Positions 28,648-39,400 of a DNA stretch of 64,000 nucleotides are shown one piece after another. Made by a program: the position numbers and the translations under genes. The stretch is taken from contig JAUXMV010000023.1 of assembly GCA_030683155.1 (NCBI GenBank), positions 41,994 to 105,993 of the forward strand, written 5' to 3'. This DNA is from Bacteroidales bacterium. GTDB taxonomy: Bacteria; Bacteroidota; Bacteroidia; Bacteroidales; F082. The stretch's first letter is position 1; the number at the start of each line of letters is the position of its first letter. The notes below the pieces were generated by a model. That model was not told where the DNA came from. It searched no databases and worked only from the letters and a program-made list of their open reading frames with translations.

Positions 28648-30861
28648 TTACGCAACTATCTGATCTTCTGTCTTGAAGTGATTCATTTCCTGATTTGTTT
28701 CAAAATCATAATTGCCTAAATTCCATATTCCTTGTAATGACTCTGTTACCCCCAAACTATATCCGAAAAGGCTCATATATTCATCAATATTTTCACCCAT
28801 ATTTTCAAGCTGATCGAGATATTCTTTGATAGATTTTGATTCAATGATGACAATCTTACCCATTTCATTGATGACCGGACTATGAATGCGTGAATGGTCA
28901 TGATCAAATTCGAGAATTCTGCGTCCCAAACGAGTGAGGCCTATGGTTCTGAATGTCAAACTTTTTCCTACACCCGGCATGTTAAGAACATTGCGGTCAG
29001 TTGCCAGAAAAGGAAGATTGTGCTTCATCCTTAATTCAGAAATATTTTTCGCAAGATATTCTGGTTTTTCAATGAGAACCTTAAGTTTTTTAGCAAGATT
29101 TTCATCGATGACACCAATTCTTTTTTCTTCAATCTGTTCCTGCAATGCACGTGCATTGGTTGCAAAGTTGTGATAGTTTTCGCGGTAGCCCTTTACGGAG
29201 AAAGTGTAATAAGTTAGGATTCCAAGATCATTTAATACCTTTCTCAATTTTGAAGTGTGCCCTCTTCTGGAAGCTGCTGCCGTAAATACCATCTGATTTG
29301 AGATCATCCAACCAGTTTTGAGCAGGAATTCAATACCTTTTTTTGCTTCCGGTGTTACCTCCATTGCAGTTTCAAAATGTGTTTGAATCACAAACTGTTT
29401 GATACCAATTTTACTTGCTTTTTCTCTGAAATTATGTAAAACTTCACATAATTCGGCGGTTATCCGTTGCGGTAAATAAACAGGTAATCGCGTGCCAAGT
29501 CTTACTCTTCTGATTTCGGCTTTCTTCAATCCATTCGGAAGTAGTCGATTGTTGTCTTTTTTTCTTTTTGCCATTTCAAAAACGGCATCAAGTATAATTT
29601 GCAATGACTTATCGCGGCTCATAAGTGCATCACCGCCTGTAATCAATATGTCATTCAGCTGATTATCTTCCTCAAAGTAGTTAAGTAACCGATGTAATTT
29701 TACCGGCCAACTTTCTTTTGGTAGAAGTTTGTCGAAATTGAAATTCAACCGCCCGCTCTGGAAATCGTACATTCGCTGGCAACTCACGCACAATCCGCCG
29801 CAAGCTCTGCCAACGGTGTCAGGTATCAGTATCGCAACTTCAGGATATCTGCGGTGAACGTTGTTTCCATCCGGCAATATCCATCCTGCGGCATTGGGCT
29901 CTCCTGATTTCACTTCATCTTCTTTTTCCCAAGCCTGAATCTCCCCAAATTCTTCGATTAGCTGCTTGCTATATAAAACATAATCTCTGATTGGAAGGTC
30001 CGAACCAATGGCAAATGAAGGTTCGCCAACATGTAATAAGGATAGATAATACAGGTTTACAAAAAAAGGAATGCCGTTTTCAGAAGCCTTAAATAATAAC
30101 TCCATCGTTTCTTTGCTGAGAGAAAAATCCAGAAACTCATTTAGCAGTTTAGGTGTTCGAATTGCAAATTTCAGATGGAAATTTTTATCCTCCCACCACT
30201 TCATGGCTAATTTGTATTTCTCCTTTTCAGACATTCCTTCATCAAAAAAGAAACGCGTACTTTTAAAAGCACCTGCATCAATCTTTTTTATGACCAACCG
30301 AATTATTCTTTCTTTGTTTTTTTGCCTGATAGCAACAATACCTTCATCGAGTCCTGATGGATGACGGTTCATCCATTCTTGAACTGTGGTTAAGTCTGGA
30401 ATTGGTTGAGCAGATTTGTTTTTTATTTGTTGGAATAGCTTTAACATATCAAGAAAAAACCCTTCGCTGCCACCACCTTTACCTTCTTTTATGGCTAACC
30501 ATAACTGTCTTATTGGGTGGGAAATAACCATTTCATCTTTCAGATTTGCATCTTTAAAGATCCGCCCGGCATTTTGTATATAATCCATGATACGAATTAT
30601 GCCGTAATCTTGCCAACTTAAACTGCTGATTTCAATGTCTTTAAAATTATCTTTAAAAAGTTCTGATAAATATATTTTCTCTTTAATGATAGGAGAAATC
30701 CAATTAAGAATTCCATCGAGGGCTTCTTTTTCAGTTTTTGCCTCATTTAGAATGTTGAAAATTTCCGGATTTTCGGAATTAAATTGCTTTAAGAGATTTT
30801 GTGACCTGGTGTCAATAGCAACTTTATCAAAATGTAAAAAATTTATTTTACTGCTTTTCAT
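28648..30861 (-). CDS. KamA (lysine 2,3-aminomutase)-like radical SAM protein with long N-terminal extension
   Basis: CGGLCVSC (CxxxCxxC) cluster motif about 370 aa into the 759-aa track ORF, LITGGDALMS, RLGTRLPVYLPQRIT, NMPGVGKS possible PLP-lysine region; start likely MKSSKINF. Confidence 0.85.
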   Translation of the reverse strand: MKSSKINFLHFDKVAIDTRSQNLLKQFNSENPEIFNILNEAKTEKEALDGILNWISPIIKEKIYLSELFKDNFKDIEISSLSWQDYGIIRIMDYIQNAGRIFKDANLKDEMVISHPIRQLWLAIKEGKGGGSEGFFLDMLKLFQQIKNKSAQPIPDLTTVQEWMNRHPSGLDEGIVAIRQKNKERIIRLVIKKIDAGAFKSTRFFFDEGMSEKEKYKLAMKWWEDKNFHLKFAIRTPKLLNEFLDFSLSKETMELLFKASENGIPFFVNLYYLSLLHVGEPSFAIGSDLPIRDYVLYSKQLIEEFGEIQAWEKEDEVKSGEPNAAGWILPDGNNVHRRYPEVAILIPDTVGRACGGLCVSCQRMYDFQSGRLNFNFDKLLPKESWPVKLHRLLNYFEEDNQLNDILITGGDALMSRDKSLQIILDAVFEMAKRKKDNNRLLPNGLKKAEIRRVRLGTRLPVYLPQRITAELCEVLHNFREKASKIGIKQFVIQTHFETAMEVTPEAKKGIEFLLKTGWMISNQMVFTAAASRRGHTSKLRKVLNDLGILTYYTFSVKGYRENYHNFATNARALQEQIEEKRIGVIDENLAKKLKVLIEKPEYLAKNISELRMKHNLPFLATDRNVLNMPGVGKSLTFRTIGLTRLGRRILEFDHDHSRIHSPVINEMGKIVIIESKSIKEYLDQLENMGENIDEYMSLFGYSLGVTESLQGIWNLGNYDFETNQEMNHFKTEDQIVA

Positions 30862-31126
30862 ATATAGACTAACCTCCAAAAATTTTGGGTGTCCACTTTT
30901 CATCAGATGATGTGTGAACATTAACAAATTGAGTAACGCTTACAAATTTACGAAAATATTTTCTAAAACTCAATACCTCATAAGGCTCATGAGCAGTTTC
31001 AACTTGAAAAAATGAATTAATTCTGTAATAGTAAATTATTTAGAATGCTTCTAATCAATGAATATTTTATACCTTTGTAAGTGAGAAATAAATATGTAAC
31101 ACAATAATAATTAATTAATTACAAAC

Positions 31127-32758
31127 ATGTACAGTGGATTTTACAAAATACCTGAGCCATACAACGAGCCAATAAAGAGTTATGCGATAGGTACACCGGA
31201 ACGCAAAGAAATAAAATCAATGCTAAAAGCGCTTAGGAGTACCGAAATAGAAATTCCGATGGTGATTGGCGGCAAGAAGATTACAACTGAAAGCAAAGTA
31301 AGAATTCATCCTCCACATGAAATAAAGCATACCTTGGGATATTTTTATCAGGGTGGTGCTGAGCATGTTACTTTGGCTATTGAGGCAGCTTTGGCAGTAA
31401 GAAAACAATGGCAGGCTTTGGAATGGCAAGACAGAGCTGCGATTTTTCTTAAGGCAGCTGAACTGATTTCTGGCCCTTATCGTGCAAAAATCAATGCGGC
31501 TACAATGCTCGGGCAATCAAAAACAGTTCATCAGGCCGAAATTGATGCTGCATGCGAGCTTGCTGACTTTCTCAGATTTAATGTTCATTTCATGTCGATG
31601 ATTTATGGTCAGCAACCAATTTCTGATCATGGAATTTGGAACAGGATGGAATACAGGCCTTTAGAGGGATTTATTTATGCATTGACACCTTTTAATTTTA
31701 CCGCTATTGCTGGCAATTTACCTTCTGCACCTGCACTCATGGGTAATGTTGTGGTCTGGAAAGCATCAAATGCACAGATTTATTCCGCAAAAGTCATCAT
31801 GGATATTTTTGAAGAAGCAGGCTTGCCCGACGGTGTCATCAATTTGGTTTTTGTTCCCGGCCCGGCAGCGGGTAAAATTATGGCACAACACCCTGATTTT
31901 GTTGGCGTACACTTCACCGGTTCTACTTCTGTTTTTAGCAAAATCTGGAAAGCTATCGGCGACAATGTGTCAATTCACAATACCTACCCAAAGATTGTGG
32001 GTGAAACTGGTGGGAAAGATTTTGTTGTTGCGCATAAAAGTGCCAATTCCAAAGCATTGGCAACAGCACTTGTGCGAGGTGCTTTTGAATATCAGGGACA
32101 GAAATGTTCTGCAGCTTCAAGGGCTTATATTCCAGACAACCTTTGGCCTGAAGTGAGGGAGAATATGCTTCAGGATCTTAGAACCATAAAAGTTGGTCCT
32201 GTTGAAGATTTTACAAATTTTATGGGAGCAGTTATCGATGAGGCTTCATTTGATAAGTTATCTTCATTTATCGATAATGCAAAAAAGGATGAAGGTGTTG
32301 AAATCATTTTTGGCGGAACTTATGACAAATCTGAAGGTTATTTCATCCAGCCAACTGTCATTTTAACGAAAGACCCTCTATATATTACGATGAAAGAAGA
32401 GCTTTTCGGACCAGTTTTAACGATATATGTTTATGATGCAGATAAATGGTCAGAAACACTCGAATTGGTTGATCGCACTTCGCCTTATGCACTTACAGGA
32501 GCTGTTTTTGCACGTGATCGTTATGCTATTGAAGAGGCCAATATAGCGCTTACCAATGCAGCTGGAAACTATTACATTAATGACAAACCTACGGGAGCCG
32601 TGGTTGGCCAACAACCCTTTGGCGGCGGCAGAGCATCAGGAACAAATGATAAGTCTGGTTCATTTTTGAACTTATTGAGATGGGTTTCGCCGCGTACAAT
32701 AAAAGAGAATTTCAATCCGCCTACTGATTTTCGGTATCCATTTATGGAGGAGGAATAG
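31127..32758 (+). CDS. pruA: 1-pyrroline-5-carboxylate dehydrogenase
   Basis: TPFNFTAIAGNLPSAPALMGNVVVWKAS, FTGSTSVFSKIWKAIG, GETGGKDFVVAHKSAN, FEYQGQKCSAASRAYIP. Confidence 0.97.
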   Translation: MYSGFYKIPEPYNEPIKSYAIGTPERKEIKSMLKALRSTEIEIPMVIGGKKITTESKVRIHPPHEIKHTLGYFYQGGAEHVTLAIEAALAVRKQWQALEWQDRAAIFLKAAELISGPYRAKINAATMLGQSKTVHQAEIDAACELADFLRFNVHFMSMIYGQQPISDHGIWNRMEYRPLEGFIYALTPFNFTAIAGNLPSAPALMGNVVVWKASNAQIYSAKVIMDIFEEAGLPDGVINLVFVPGPAAGKIMAQHPDFVGVHFTGSTSVFSKIWKAIGDNVSIHNTYPKIVGETGGKDFVVAHKSANSKALATALVRGAFEYQGQKCSAASRAYIPDNLWPEVRENMLQDLRTIKVGPVEDFTNFMGAVIDEASFDKLSSFIDNAKKDEGVEIIFGGTYDKSEGYFIQPTVILTKDPLYITMKEELFGPVLTIYVYDADKWSETLELVDRTSPYALTGAVFARDRYAIEEANIALTNAAGNYYINDKPTGAVVGQQPFGGGRASGTNDKSGSFLNLLRWVSPRTIKENFNPPTDFRYPFMEEE

Positions 32759-32787
32759 AAAAGTTAAAACTTCACATTATTTTTATG

Positions 32788-32811
32788 AAAAGCCCGTGTT
32801 TCCGGGCTTTT
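32788..32811 (+). terminator. Intrinsic terminator downstream of pruA
   Basis: AAAAGCCCG-TGTTTC-CGGGCTTTT followed by TTAATT. Confidence 0.85.
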
Positions 32812-33017
32812 TAATTCCTTTTCTGACCTAATATTGACCGTTTGGTACTTTTTAAATTAAAAGATTTTGGTAGAGGGTCATTTTTTCGACTGACAGGATC
32901 TATGGATGATCGCGTTTTGTTACCAACAGGCTTTGAAAGGATATTATTACTTGTATTGCAAGAGGTGAGGCCAATTAAAAAATAAAATAAGGCTAGAATC
33001 AGGACTGTGTTTTTCAT
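32811..33017 (-). CDS. Small putative lipoprotein
   Basis: 68 aa; MKNTVLILALFYFLIGLTSCNTS has a lipobox LTSC; positively charged remainder. Confidence 0.55.
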   Translation of the reverse strand: MKNTVLILALFYFLIGLTSCNTSNNILSKPVGNKTRSSIDPVSRKNDPLPKSFNLKSTKRSILGQKRN

Positions 33018-33062
33018 TATTGAATCGGTTTTGATCTACTAATAACTCTGTTCTCAATAAAA

Positions 33063-34061
33063 TTATTGCTCTATTAACTGGCTTTTGGCTAGTGTTTTAT
33101 CAATCCATAAAAATAACACATCATAAAATTTCTCTCGAACATATTTTTGAGATAGAAATAAGTCATGCTTTGCGTCATGTATTTCGAGAACCTCAATATC
33201 GCCCAGTAAATTTTTAGCGTACTTTTTAGTATCCTTCACATTTACAACAGCATCACAAGTATGAAATTCCTCACTCCATGAAAATCTTTTTATGCTTTTC
33301 TCCGCATACGCCAAAAGTGTTGGTTTTTTGAGTTTGATTCCTTGTTTTATCTTCTGATGAGAAAGATAAACAGCTCTTACCCAACCACTGTTTACAAGAG
33401 GCGCTACATGTGGTTTCCAGTTTAAATTATAGTCCCATTCACCCTTGAAGTTTTTGTGAAGGCTGGGGCCGTAAAATTTTGAAAACCCGCCAGGTACAGG
33501 AAAATCAGGCCAATGCTTAGCCAATGTAGAAACGATAGGAATGAGTATCTTTTTTGTTACAATGTCTTCATTTTGTTCAAAAAAAGGGCTGTTCAGGAAA
33601 ACTGCATCAAAAAGTCCGCTATCTGAATATTTTTCTGCAAAAAGTGCTACTGTTAGGCCGCCAAGTGAATGACCCATCAAGACAATTTTTTTAATCCCAT
33701 CATTTTTAATCGTTTCAAGTGAAACTTTAATGTCTTCAAAATACTCATCAAGACTTCTTAGATTATTGAATTTTTGATGTGGCAAATAGGAACGTCCTGA
33801 TTTTCGCATATCAACCGCATAAAAATGAATTCCTCTTTCAGCGAAAACTATAGCCGCTTCATTGTGAAAAAAATAATCGTTAAAACCATGAACATGCAGC
33901 ACTGCTGTATCACTTTCAGAAACACTTTTCTTTTTGATTAAAGTACAAACAACAGCTCCTTCATAATCATCTGGTTGATTAATTGTAAGTGATTCAAAAC
34001 CTGATAGTTCAGTGTCTGATTTAAATAAGTGTTTGTCTGCCATGTTTTTTTTGATCTGCAA
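33063..34061 (-). CDS. Alpha/beta hydrolase (serine aminopeptidase-like)
   Basis: VLHVHGFNDYFFHNE, VLMGHSLGGLTVALFAEKY nucleophile elbow. Confidence 0.88.
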   Translation of the reverse strand: MQIKKNMADKHLFKSDTELSGFESLTINQPDDYEGAVVCTLIKKKSVSESDTAVLHVHGFNDYFFHNEAAIVFAERGIHFYAVDMRKSGRSYLPHQKFNNLRSLDEYFEDIKVSLETIKNDGIKKIVLMGHSLGGLTVALFAEKYSDSGLFDAVFLNSPFFEQNEDIVTKKILIPIVSTLAKHWPDFPVPGGFSKFYGPSLHKNFKGEWDYNLNWKPHVAPLVNSGWVRAVYLSHQKIKQGIKLKKPTLLAYAEKSIKRFSWSEEFHTCDAVVNVKDTKKYAKNLLGDIEVLEIHDAKHDLFLSQKYVREKFYDVLFLWIDKTLAKSQLIEQ

Positions 34062-34105
34062 GAATAAACAAAAAGTACGAAAAATCAGATTTAATTGATA
34101 AATGA

Positions 34106-35422
34106 TTAAAGTATCCCCTTCAAATCTCTGTATAGCTGCATTGCATAGAGGTCGGTCATGCCTGAAATAAAATCGACAACCGACTGAAGTTTATGGTAAA
34201 GTTCGTTTGATTCAGTGTTGAATTGCAAAGGCAAAAGCGAAAGCAACTTTTGGTTGTAACTTTTTTCAGGTTCTAAGATGGCTTTTGCAAATTCATCCAT
34301 GAGCATGCCAAGTACATTGTAACCGGTAAGTTCAATTTTGATGACTGAAGGATGTTTGTAAATGCGGCTCAATGAAACATCTTTACATTTTTTTAGTGCG
34401 GCTTTGTAATGGCCGTCAAGTTGTTTTACGAGGGTGCTTTCAAAACTTCCTTCCATAATAGCATTGTAATTATTCAAAAAAATACTGCTAACTTGCTGTA
34501 CAAGAAGATTAATCACTGTTGCTCTCAGAAAAGCGATGCGTTCGTTTGTGTCAGTAACTTCGAGATAAATCTTCTGCTTATATTCCAGATTTGCTTTGTT
34601 TAGCAACGGATCAAAAAAGGAAAGCAAGAGTGATTCTGTCTCCTCTGTATTAAGAATTCTTAATTTGTGTGCATCCTCAATATCCATAATCAGATAGCTT
34701 ATATCATCAGCAGCTTCTACAAGAAAAACCAATGGATGCCTTGCATAAGCAGCTTTTTCATCATCAATTTTTGGAATACCACATTCATGTGCAATGCTTT
34801 CCCATGTTGAAGTTTCAGAATGGAAGAAACCATATTTACTTGGTTTTTCATTTGCAGAAGAAGGGTAGGGGTATTTAACCATTGCAGCAAGTGTTGCATA
34901 AGTGAGCGCAAAACCACCCTTTCGTCTGCCATTGAATTGATGAGTAAGAATTCTAAATGCATTGGCATTGCCTTCAAATGCAATGAGATCTGACCACTGT
35001 TCGAGTTTAAGACTCGCTTCAAAGACTTTTCCATTTCCTTCTGTGAAATAGTTGCTGATGGCTTTTTCTCCGGAATGCCCAAAAGGAGGATTGCCGAGAT
35101 CATGTGCAAGGCAAGCAGCTGAAACAATAGAGCCCAGTTCGTGAAGGATTTCTTTGTTATCAATATCGTCTCTTTTCTGCAGTTCACGGGCTACAAGGTT
35201 TGCTATCGATCGACCCAGGCTTGCTACTTCAAGACTGTGCGTGAGCCTGTTGTGAACAAATACACTTCCCGGAAGAGGAAAAACCTGTGTTTTGTTTTGT
35301 AAACGCCTGAAAGGACTCGAAAAAATAATTCTATCGTAGTCGCGTTGAAACTGGCTTCGTATATCTTCTGGTCTTGTTGAAGAAGAGAGTCGTTTTGCAG
35401 AAAGTAATTGTTCCCAGTGCAT
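34106..35422 (-). CDS. dgt: dGTPase-like HD phosphohydrolase
   Basis: RTRPEDIRSQFQRDYDRIIFSSPFRRLQNKTQVFPL, NRLTHSLEVASLGRSI, CLAHDLGNPPFGHSGE. Confidence 0.94.
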   Translation of the reverse strand: MHWEQLLSAKRLSSSTRPEDIRSQFQRDYDRIIFSSPFRRLQNKTQVFPLPGSVFVHNRLTHSLEVASLGRSIANLVARELQKRDDIDNKEILHELGSIVSAACLAHDLGNPPFGHSGEKAISNYFTEGNGKVFEASLKLEQWSDLIAFEGNANAFRILTHQFNGRRKGGFALTYATLAAMVKYPYPSSANEKPSKYGFFHSETSTWESIAHECGIPKIDDEKAAYARHPLVFLVEAADDISYLIMDIEDAHKLRILNTEETESLLLSFFDPLLNKANLEYKQKIYLEVTDTNERIAFLRATVINLLVQQVSSIFLNNYNAIMEGSFESTLVKQLDGHYKAALKKCKDVSLSRIYKHPSVIKIELTGYNVLGMLMDEFAKAILEPEKSYNQKLLSLLPLQFNTESNELYHKLQSVVDFISGMTDLYAMQLYRDLKGIL

Positions 35423-35445
35423 AGTATATTTTTTCAGAGAAATAA

Positions 35446-36471
35446 TTATAAAGTTTTATTGCTTTGTCTCGTGTAGGGAGTGAGTTTTTGCGAGGCAATT
35501 TCATTTTTCATGTATTTAAAATAACCCGCAATTGCAATCATTGCAGCATTATCGGTGCTGTAATCAAGTTTAGGAATATATACATGCCAACTATGTTTTT
35601 CGCCAGCAGAGAGCATTGCAGCACGTAATCCTGAATTTGCAGAAACACCACCAGCAATGGCAATATGCTTAATCCCGGTTGACTGAGCGGCTAAAACTAA
35701 CTTTTTCATTAATATAGAAACAATCGTTTTTTGAATGGAAGCGCAAAGGTCGGCTTTGTTTTTTTCGATGAAATCTTTATCAGTTTTGAGATGGTCTCTG
35801 AGAAAGTATAAAATACTTGTTTTGAGTCCACTAAAACTATAATCAAAGTTTGACATTTTTGGCTCTGGAAAATGAAAGGCTTCAGGATTACCATCTTTTG
35901 CCAATTGATCCAGCACAGGCCCACCCGGATAGGGGAGTCCCATAATTTTTGCAGCCTTATCGAAAGTTTCACCGGCGGCATCATCGATTGTCTTTCCAAG
36001 AATTTCCATCTCAAAGTGTGCATCAACTTTCACTATTTGTGTATGGCCTCCAGAAACTGTAAGGCAAAGAAATGGAAATTCCGGTATGTTTTTATCTTTG
36101 TCATCGGTCAAAAAGTGTGCGAGAATGTGTGCTTCCATGTGGTCAACTTCAATTAATTTTATACCTGAAGCGAGGGCGAAAGCCTTTGCAAAAGAACTTC
36201 CAACGAGAAGTGAGCCTAAAAGTCCTGGGCCACGTGTATAAGCAACTGCGTGAAGTTGATTTTTGTTTATTTTTGCTTCTTTCAATGCAATATCAACGAC
36301 TGGAATAATGTTTTGCTGATGGGCTCGCGAAGCCAGTTCAGGGACTACACCACCATATTTTTTGTGTACATCCTGATTGGCAATAATATTGGCAAGTACT
36401 CGTGTATTGCAAAGAATGGCAGCAGAGGTGTCATCACATGATGATTCAATGCCAAGTATAAAAGTGTTCAT
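35446..36471 (-). CDS. tsaD: tRNA N6-adenosine threonylcarbamoyltransferase TsaD
   Basis: ILGIESSCDDTSAAIL, GVVPELASRAHQQNI, PFLCLTVSGGHTQIV, IAIAGGVSANSGLRAAM. Confidence 0.97.
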   Translation of the reverse strand: MNTFILGIESSCDDTSAAILCNTRVLANIIANQDVHKKYGGVVPELASRAHQQNIIPVVDIALKEAKINKNQLHAVAYTRGPGLLGSLLVGSSFAKAFALASGIKLIEVDHMEAHILAHFLTDDKDKNIPEFPFLCLTVSGGHTQIVKVDAHFEMEILGKTIDDAAGETFDKAAKIMGLPYPGGPVLDQLAKDGNPEAFHFPEPKMSNFDYSFSGLKTSILYFLRDHLKTDKDFIEKNKADLCASIQKTIVSILMKKLVLAAQSTGIKHIAIAGGVSANSGLRAAMLSAGEKHSWHVYIPKLDYSTDNAAMIAIAGYFKYMKNEIASQKLTPYTRQSNKTL

Positions 36472-36494
36472 AGTCATAATTAACAAGTTGCAAA

Positions 36495-39400
36495 ATTATC
36501 AAAAAAAAGCTCAGAGATATTGTCCTGATTGCATTTGCTGCACTTTTGGCCATTCCGGTGAGCCTTTATGTGGCATTGCGTGATCCCTTTTTTCAAACTT
36601 TTGCCGCACGTTCAATAACCACATATTTATCAAAAGAACTTGGAACGGAAATTAGAGTTGATGGATTTTACTTTGCGCTTGATCTTTCTTGTACTGTTAA
36701 AGGATTAAAGGTAAATGACTTACGTAATAGTCCAATGGTTACTGCCAATGAAATAAGATTTTCTCTTGCCAATTTAAAATTCAAGGAATTTATTCAGATA
36801 AATTCAGTGAAACTGACTGATGTTGATGTGCAACTCATTCAATATGAGGGAGAAGAAGAATTGAATCTGCAATTTTTGGTTGATTATTTTTCTTCAGAAA
36901 AGGTCGAGATTGATACTGTCAACAAAGTGTTCTCTTTAAAAATTAATAATCTCTCTATTTCTAACGGTGCCTTTAGATTTCTGAATGAAGGACTGGCAAA
37001 CCCTGAGATTGTTGGAATAGATTATGCACACATAAGAGCAGAGAAAATTTTCCTGAATGCCTCAGATCTATACATTTTAAATGATTCTGTTTCTGCTACT
37101 ATAAATTTACTTAAAGCTATTGAGCAAAGTGGTCTTGAAATTAAAAGAATGAAGACACTATTAGCAATGGGAAGCCAAGGACTTACTGCTGAATCACTTA
37201 TTATTGAGACTGGATCTTCTGCACTGAACATGAACCTGAATTTCAAGTATAATAATTATGCTGCATTTTATGATTTTATTGATTCGGTATTTGTAGATGT
37301 GAGTCTGGCCCCTTCTTCTTTACAAATGGCAGATATTGGTTTTTTTGCACCGGTTATGTTCGAGATGCCCAATCTTGTAAACATAGCTGGCGATGTGAAG
37401 GGTTACGTCAGCGATTTTACTGCAAATGACTTTAGCTTTAGTTTTGGAACAGAAACCGAATTTCTTGGGAGGGTAAAGATGAAGGGGTTGCCTGATTTCT
37501 TTTCAACCGATATTAACTTAAGAATTAGTAGATTAAAAACTAATTTTGCCGACATTTCAACTTTTAAAATACCCATTGAAGGGCAAAAGATACCAGTTCC
37601 AGAGAATATTGCCGCTTTTGGTTTAATTGATTTGAGTGGTGCATTTACGGGTTATTATGATGATTTTATGGCAAGAACTGTAATAAAAACCAGACTTGGT
37701 CAAATCCAGACTGACTTGGCATTGCGCACAAATCCAAGAACAAATGTTTCAAGCTATAAAGGACAATTGATTACTAAGGGTCTTAATATTGGAAAGATTA
37801 TTGGAGATGATAAGATTATTGGGTTGCTTAGTATGAATGTTAAGCTTGATGGACAGGGTTTTAACATGGAAACTGCTCAGGCAAGTATTTCCGGAAAAGT
37901 AAATTCAATCGAAATACTGAAAAACAATTTTCAGGATATTGATTTATCCGGTGACCTTTCCAGTCAAACTTTTAATGGCACTTTTTCTATTGATGATACG
38001 AAGCTTAAGCTTGATTTTACAGGACTTGCCGACTTCCAAAATGGGCAACCTGAATTTGATTTTGTAGCAAATATTCTTTTTGTAGATATTTTTCGGCTTA
38101 ACCTTTTGCAGACTGATTCTGTTATGGAGCTAAGCACTTTGTTTAATGCCCGGTTCAGTGGGCTGAGTTTAGATGCTTTTTTAGGTTCAATTGTCTTTAA
38201 CAACACCAAATACACGGATAGCAGAGGTGTATACAAAATGAAAAAGCTTATCGTAAGGATGGAAGAAGATCCTTATCTTGAACGTAAGTTAACAGTAAAT
38301 TCAGATTTTCTTGATCTCGAACTTGGAGGGTCGATAAGTTTTACAGATCTGGATGAATCATTTAAAAGAGTTGCAAGCCATTTTGTTGCTTTTCAAAGTC
38401 TTACTCCTTCTGAAAAGATAATCAATGAGCAGGATTTTTACTTTAATCTTAAACTCAAAGAAACAGAAATACTTAGTCAGTTAATCATTCCTTCAATTAA
38501 AATTGCAAATAGCACAAATTTTTCCGGTGTCTATACCAGCAAGCAAAAGCTCCTTAATGCATCGTTTAGTTGCGATTGGATTGAGTATTCTGGTGTGAAA
38601 TTCAATAAACCATATCTTGTGCTACAAAGCGATGTATCAAATGCCAACGTCAGGCTTGAATTGACCAGCATCAATTTCAAAGAGGGTACAAAAAGTGATT
38701 CAACTGAATTTGGTATAGAAAGTCCAAAGTTAAGACTCAATCTTAAAAATGATAGTATTAACTTTAATTTTGGTTGGGATAATCATCTTTCTAAACCTTT
38801 AAACAGAGGGGACATACATGGATTCTACAATCTGGGAGTACAGGATCCTTCGGAATTGCAAATAAGTCATGCCAATATAATAATTAACGATTCAGTTTTT
38901 CGTCTAAAAAAAGAAAACAGGATACTGTTTTATAAAGATTATACCCTTCTTGATAATTTTGAGTTTTGGTTAGGAGGCAGTTCACTTAGGTTGGAGGGAA
39001 GATTGCCTTTTACGGAGGCAGATTCGTTGCAAGTATATTTTAACAGTTGGGATTTGTCAACTTTTGATGTACTGACACGCACAATAGGCTTTGATCTGGA
39101 TGGGATTATCGAAGGAGATCTCATTTTAGCAAACCTTAATACGAGTCCGGCTTTCATTTCAAATCTGCATATTTCCGGGCTGAATTTGAATGGAGAACGA
39201 CTTGGTGAGGCAAGATTACTTAGTAGCTGGAATAATGATGAACAATCAATTTATGTTAATACTCAAATTATTAATATTGGAAATATCAGCACAAGCAGAA
39301 TGCTGAACTTGCGTGGTTTTTATTATCCAAATAAAACCAAAGACAACATTAATTTTGATTTGAGCCTCGAAAACTTCAGGCTTAAGATTCTAAATCAGTT

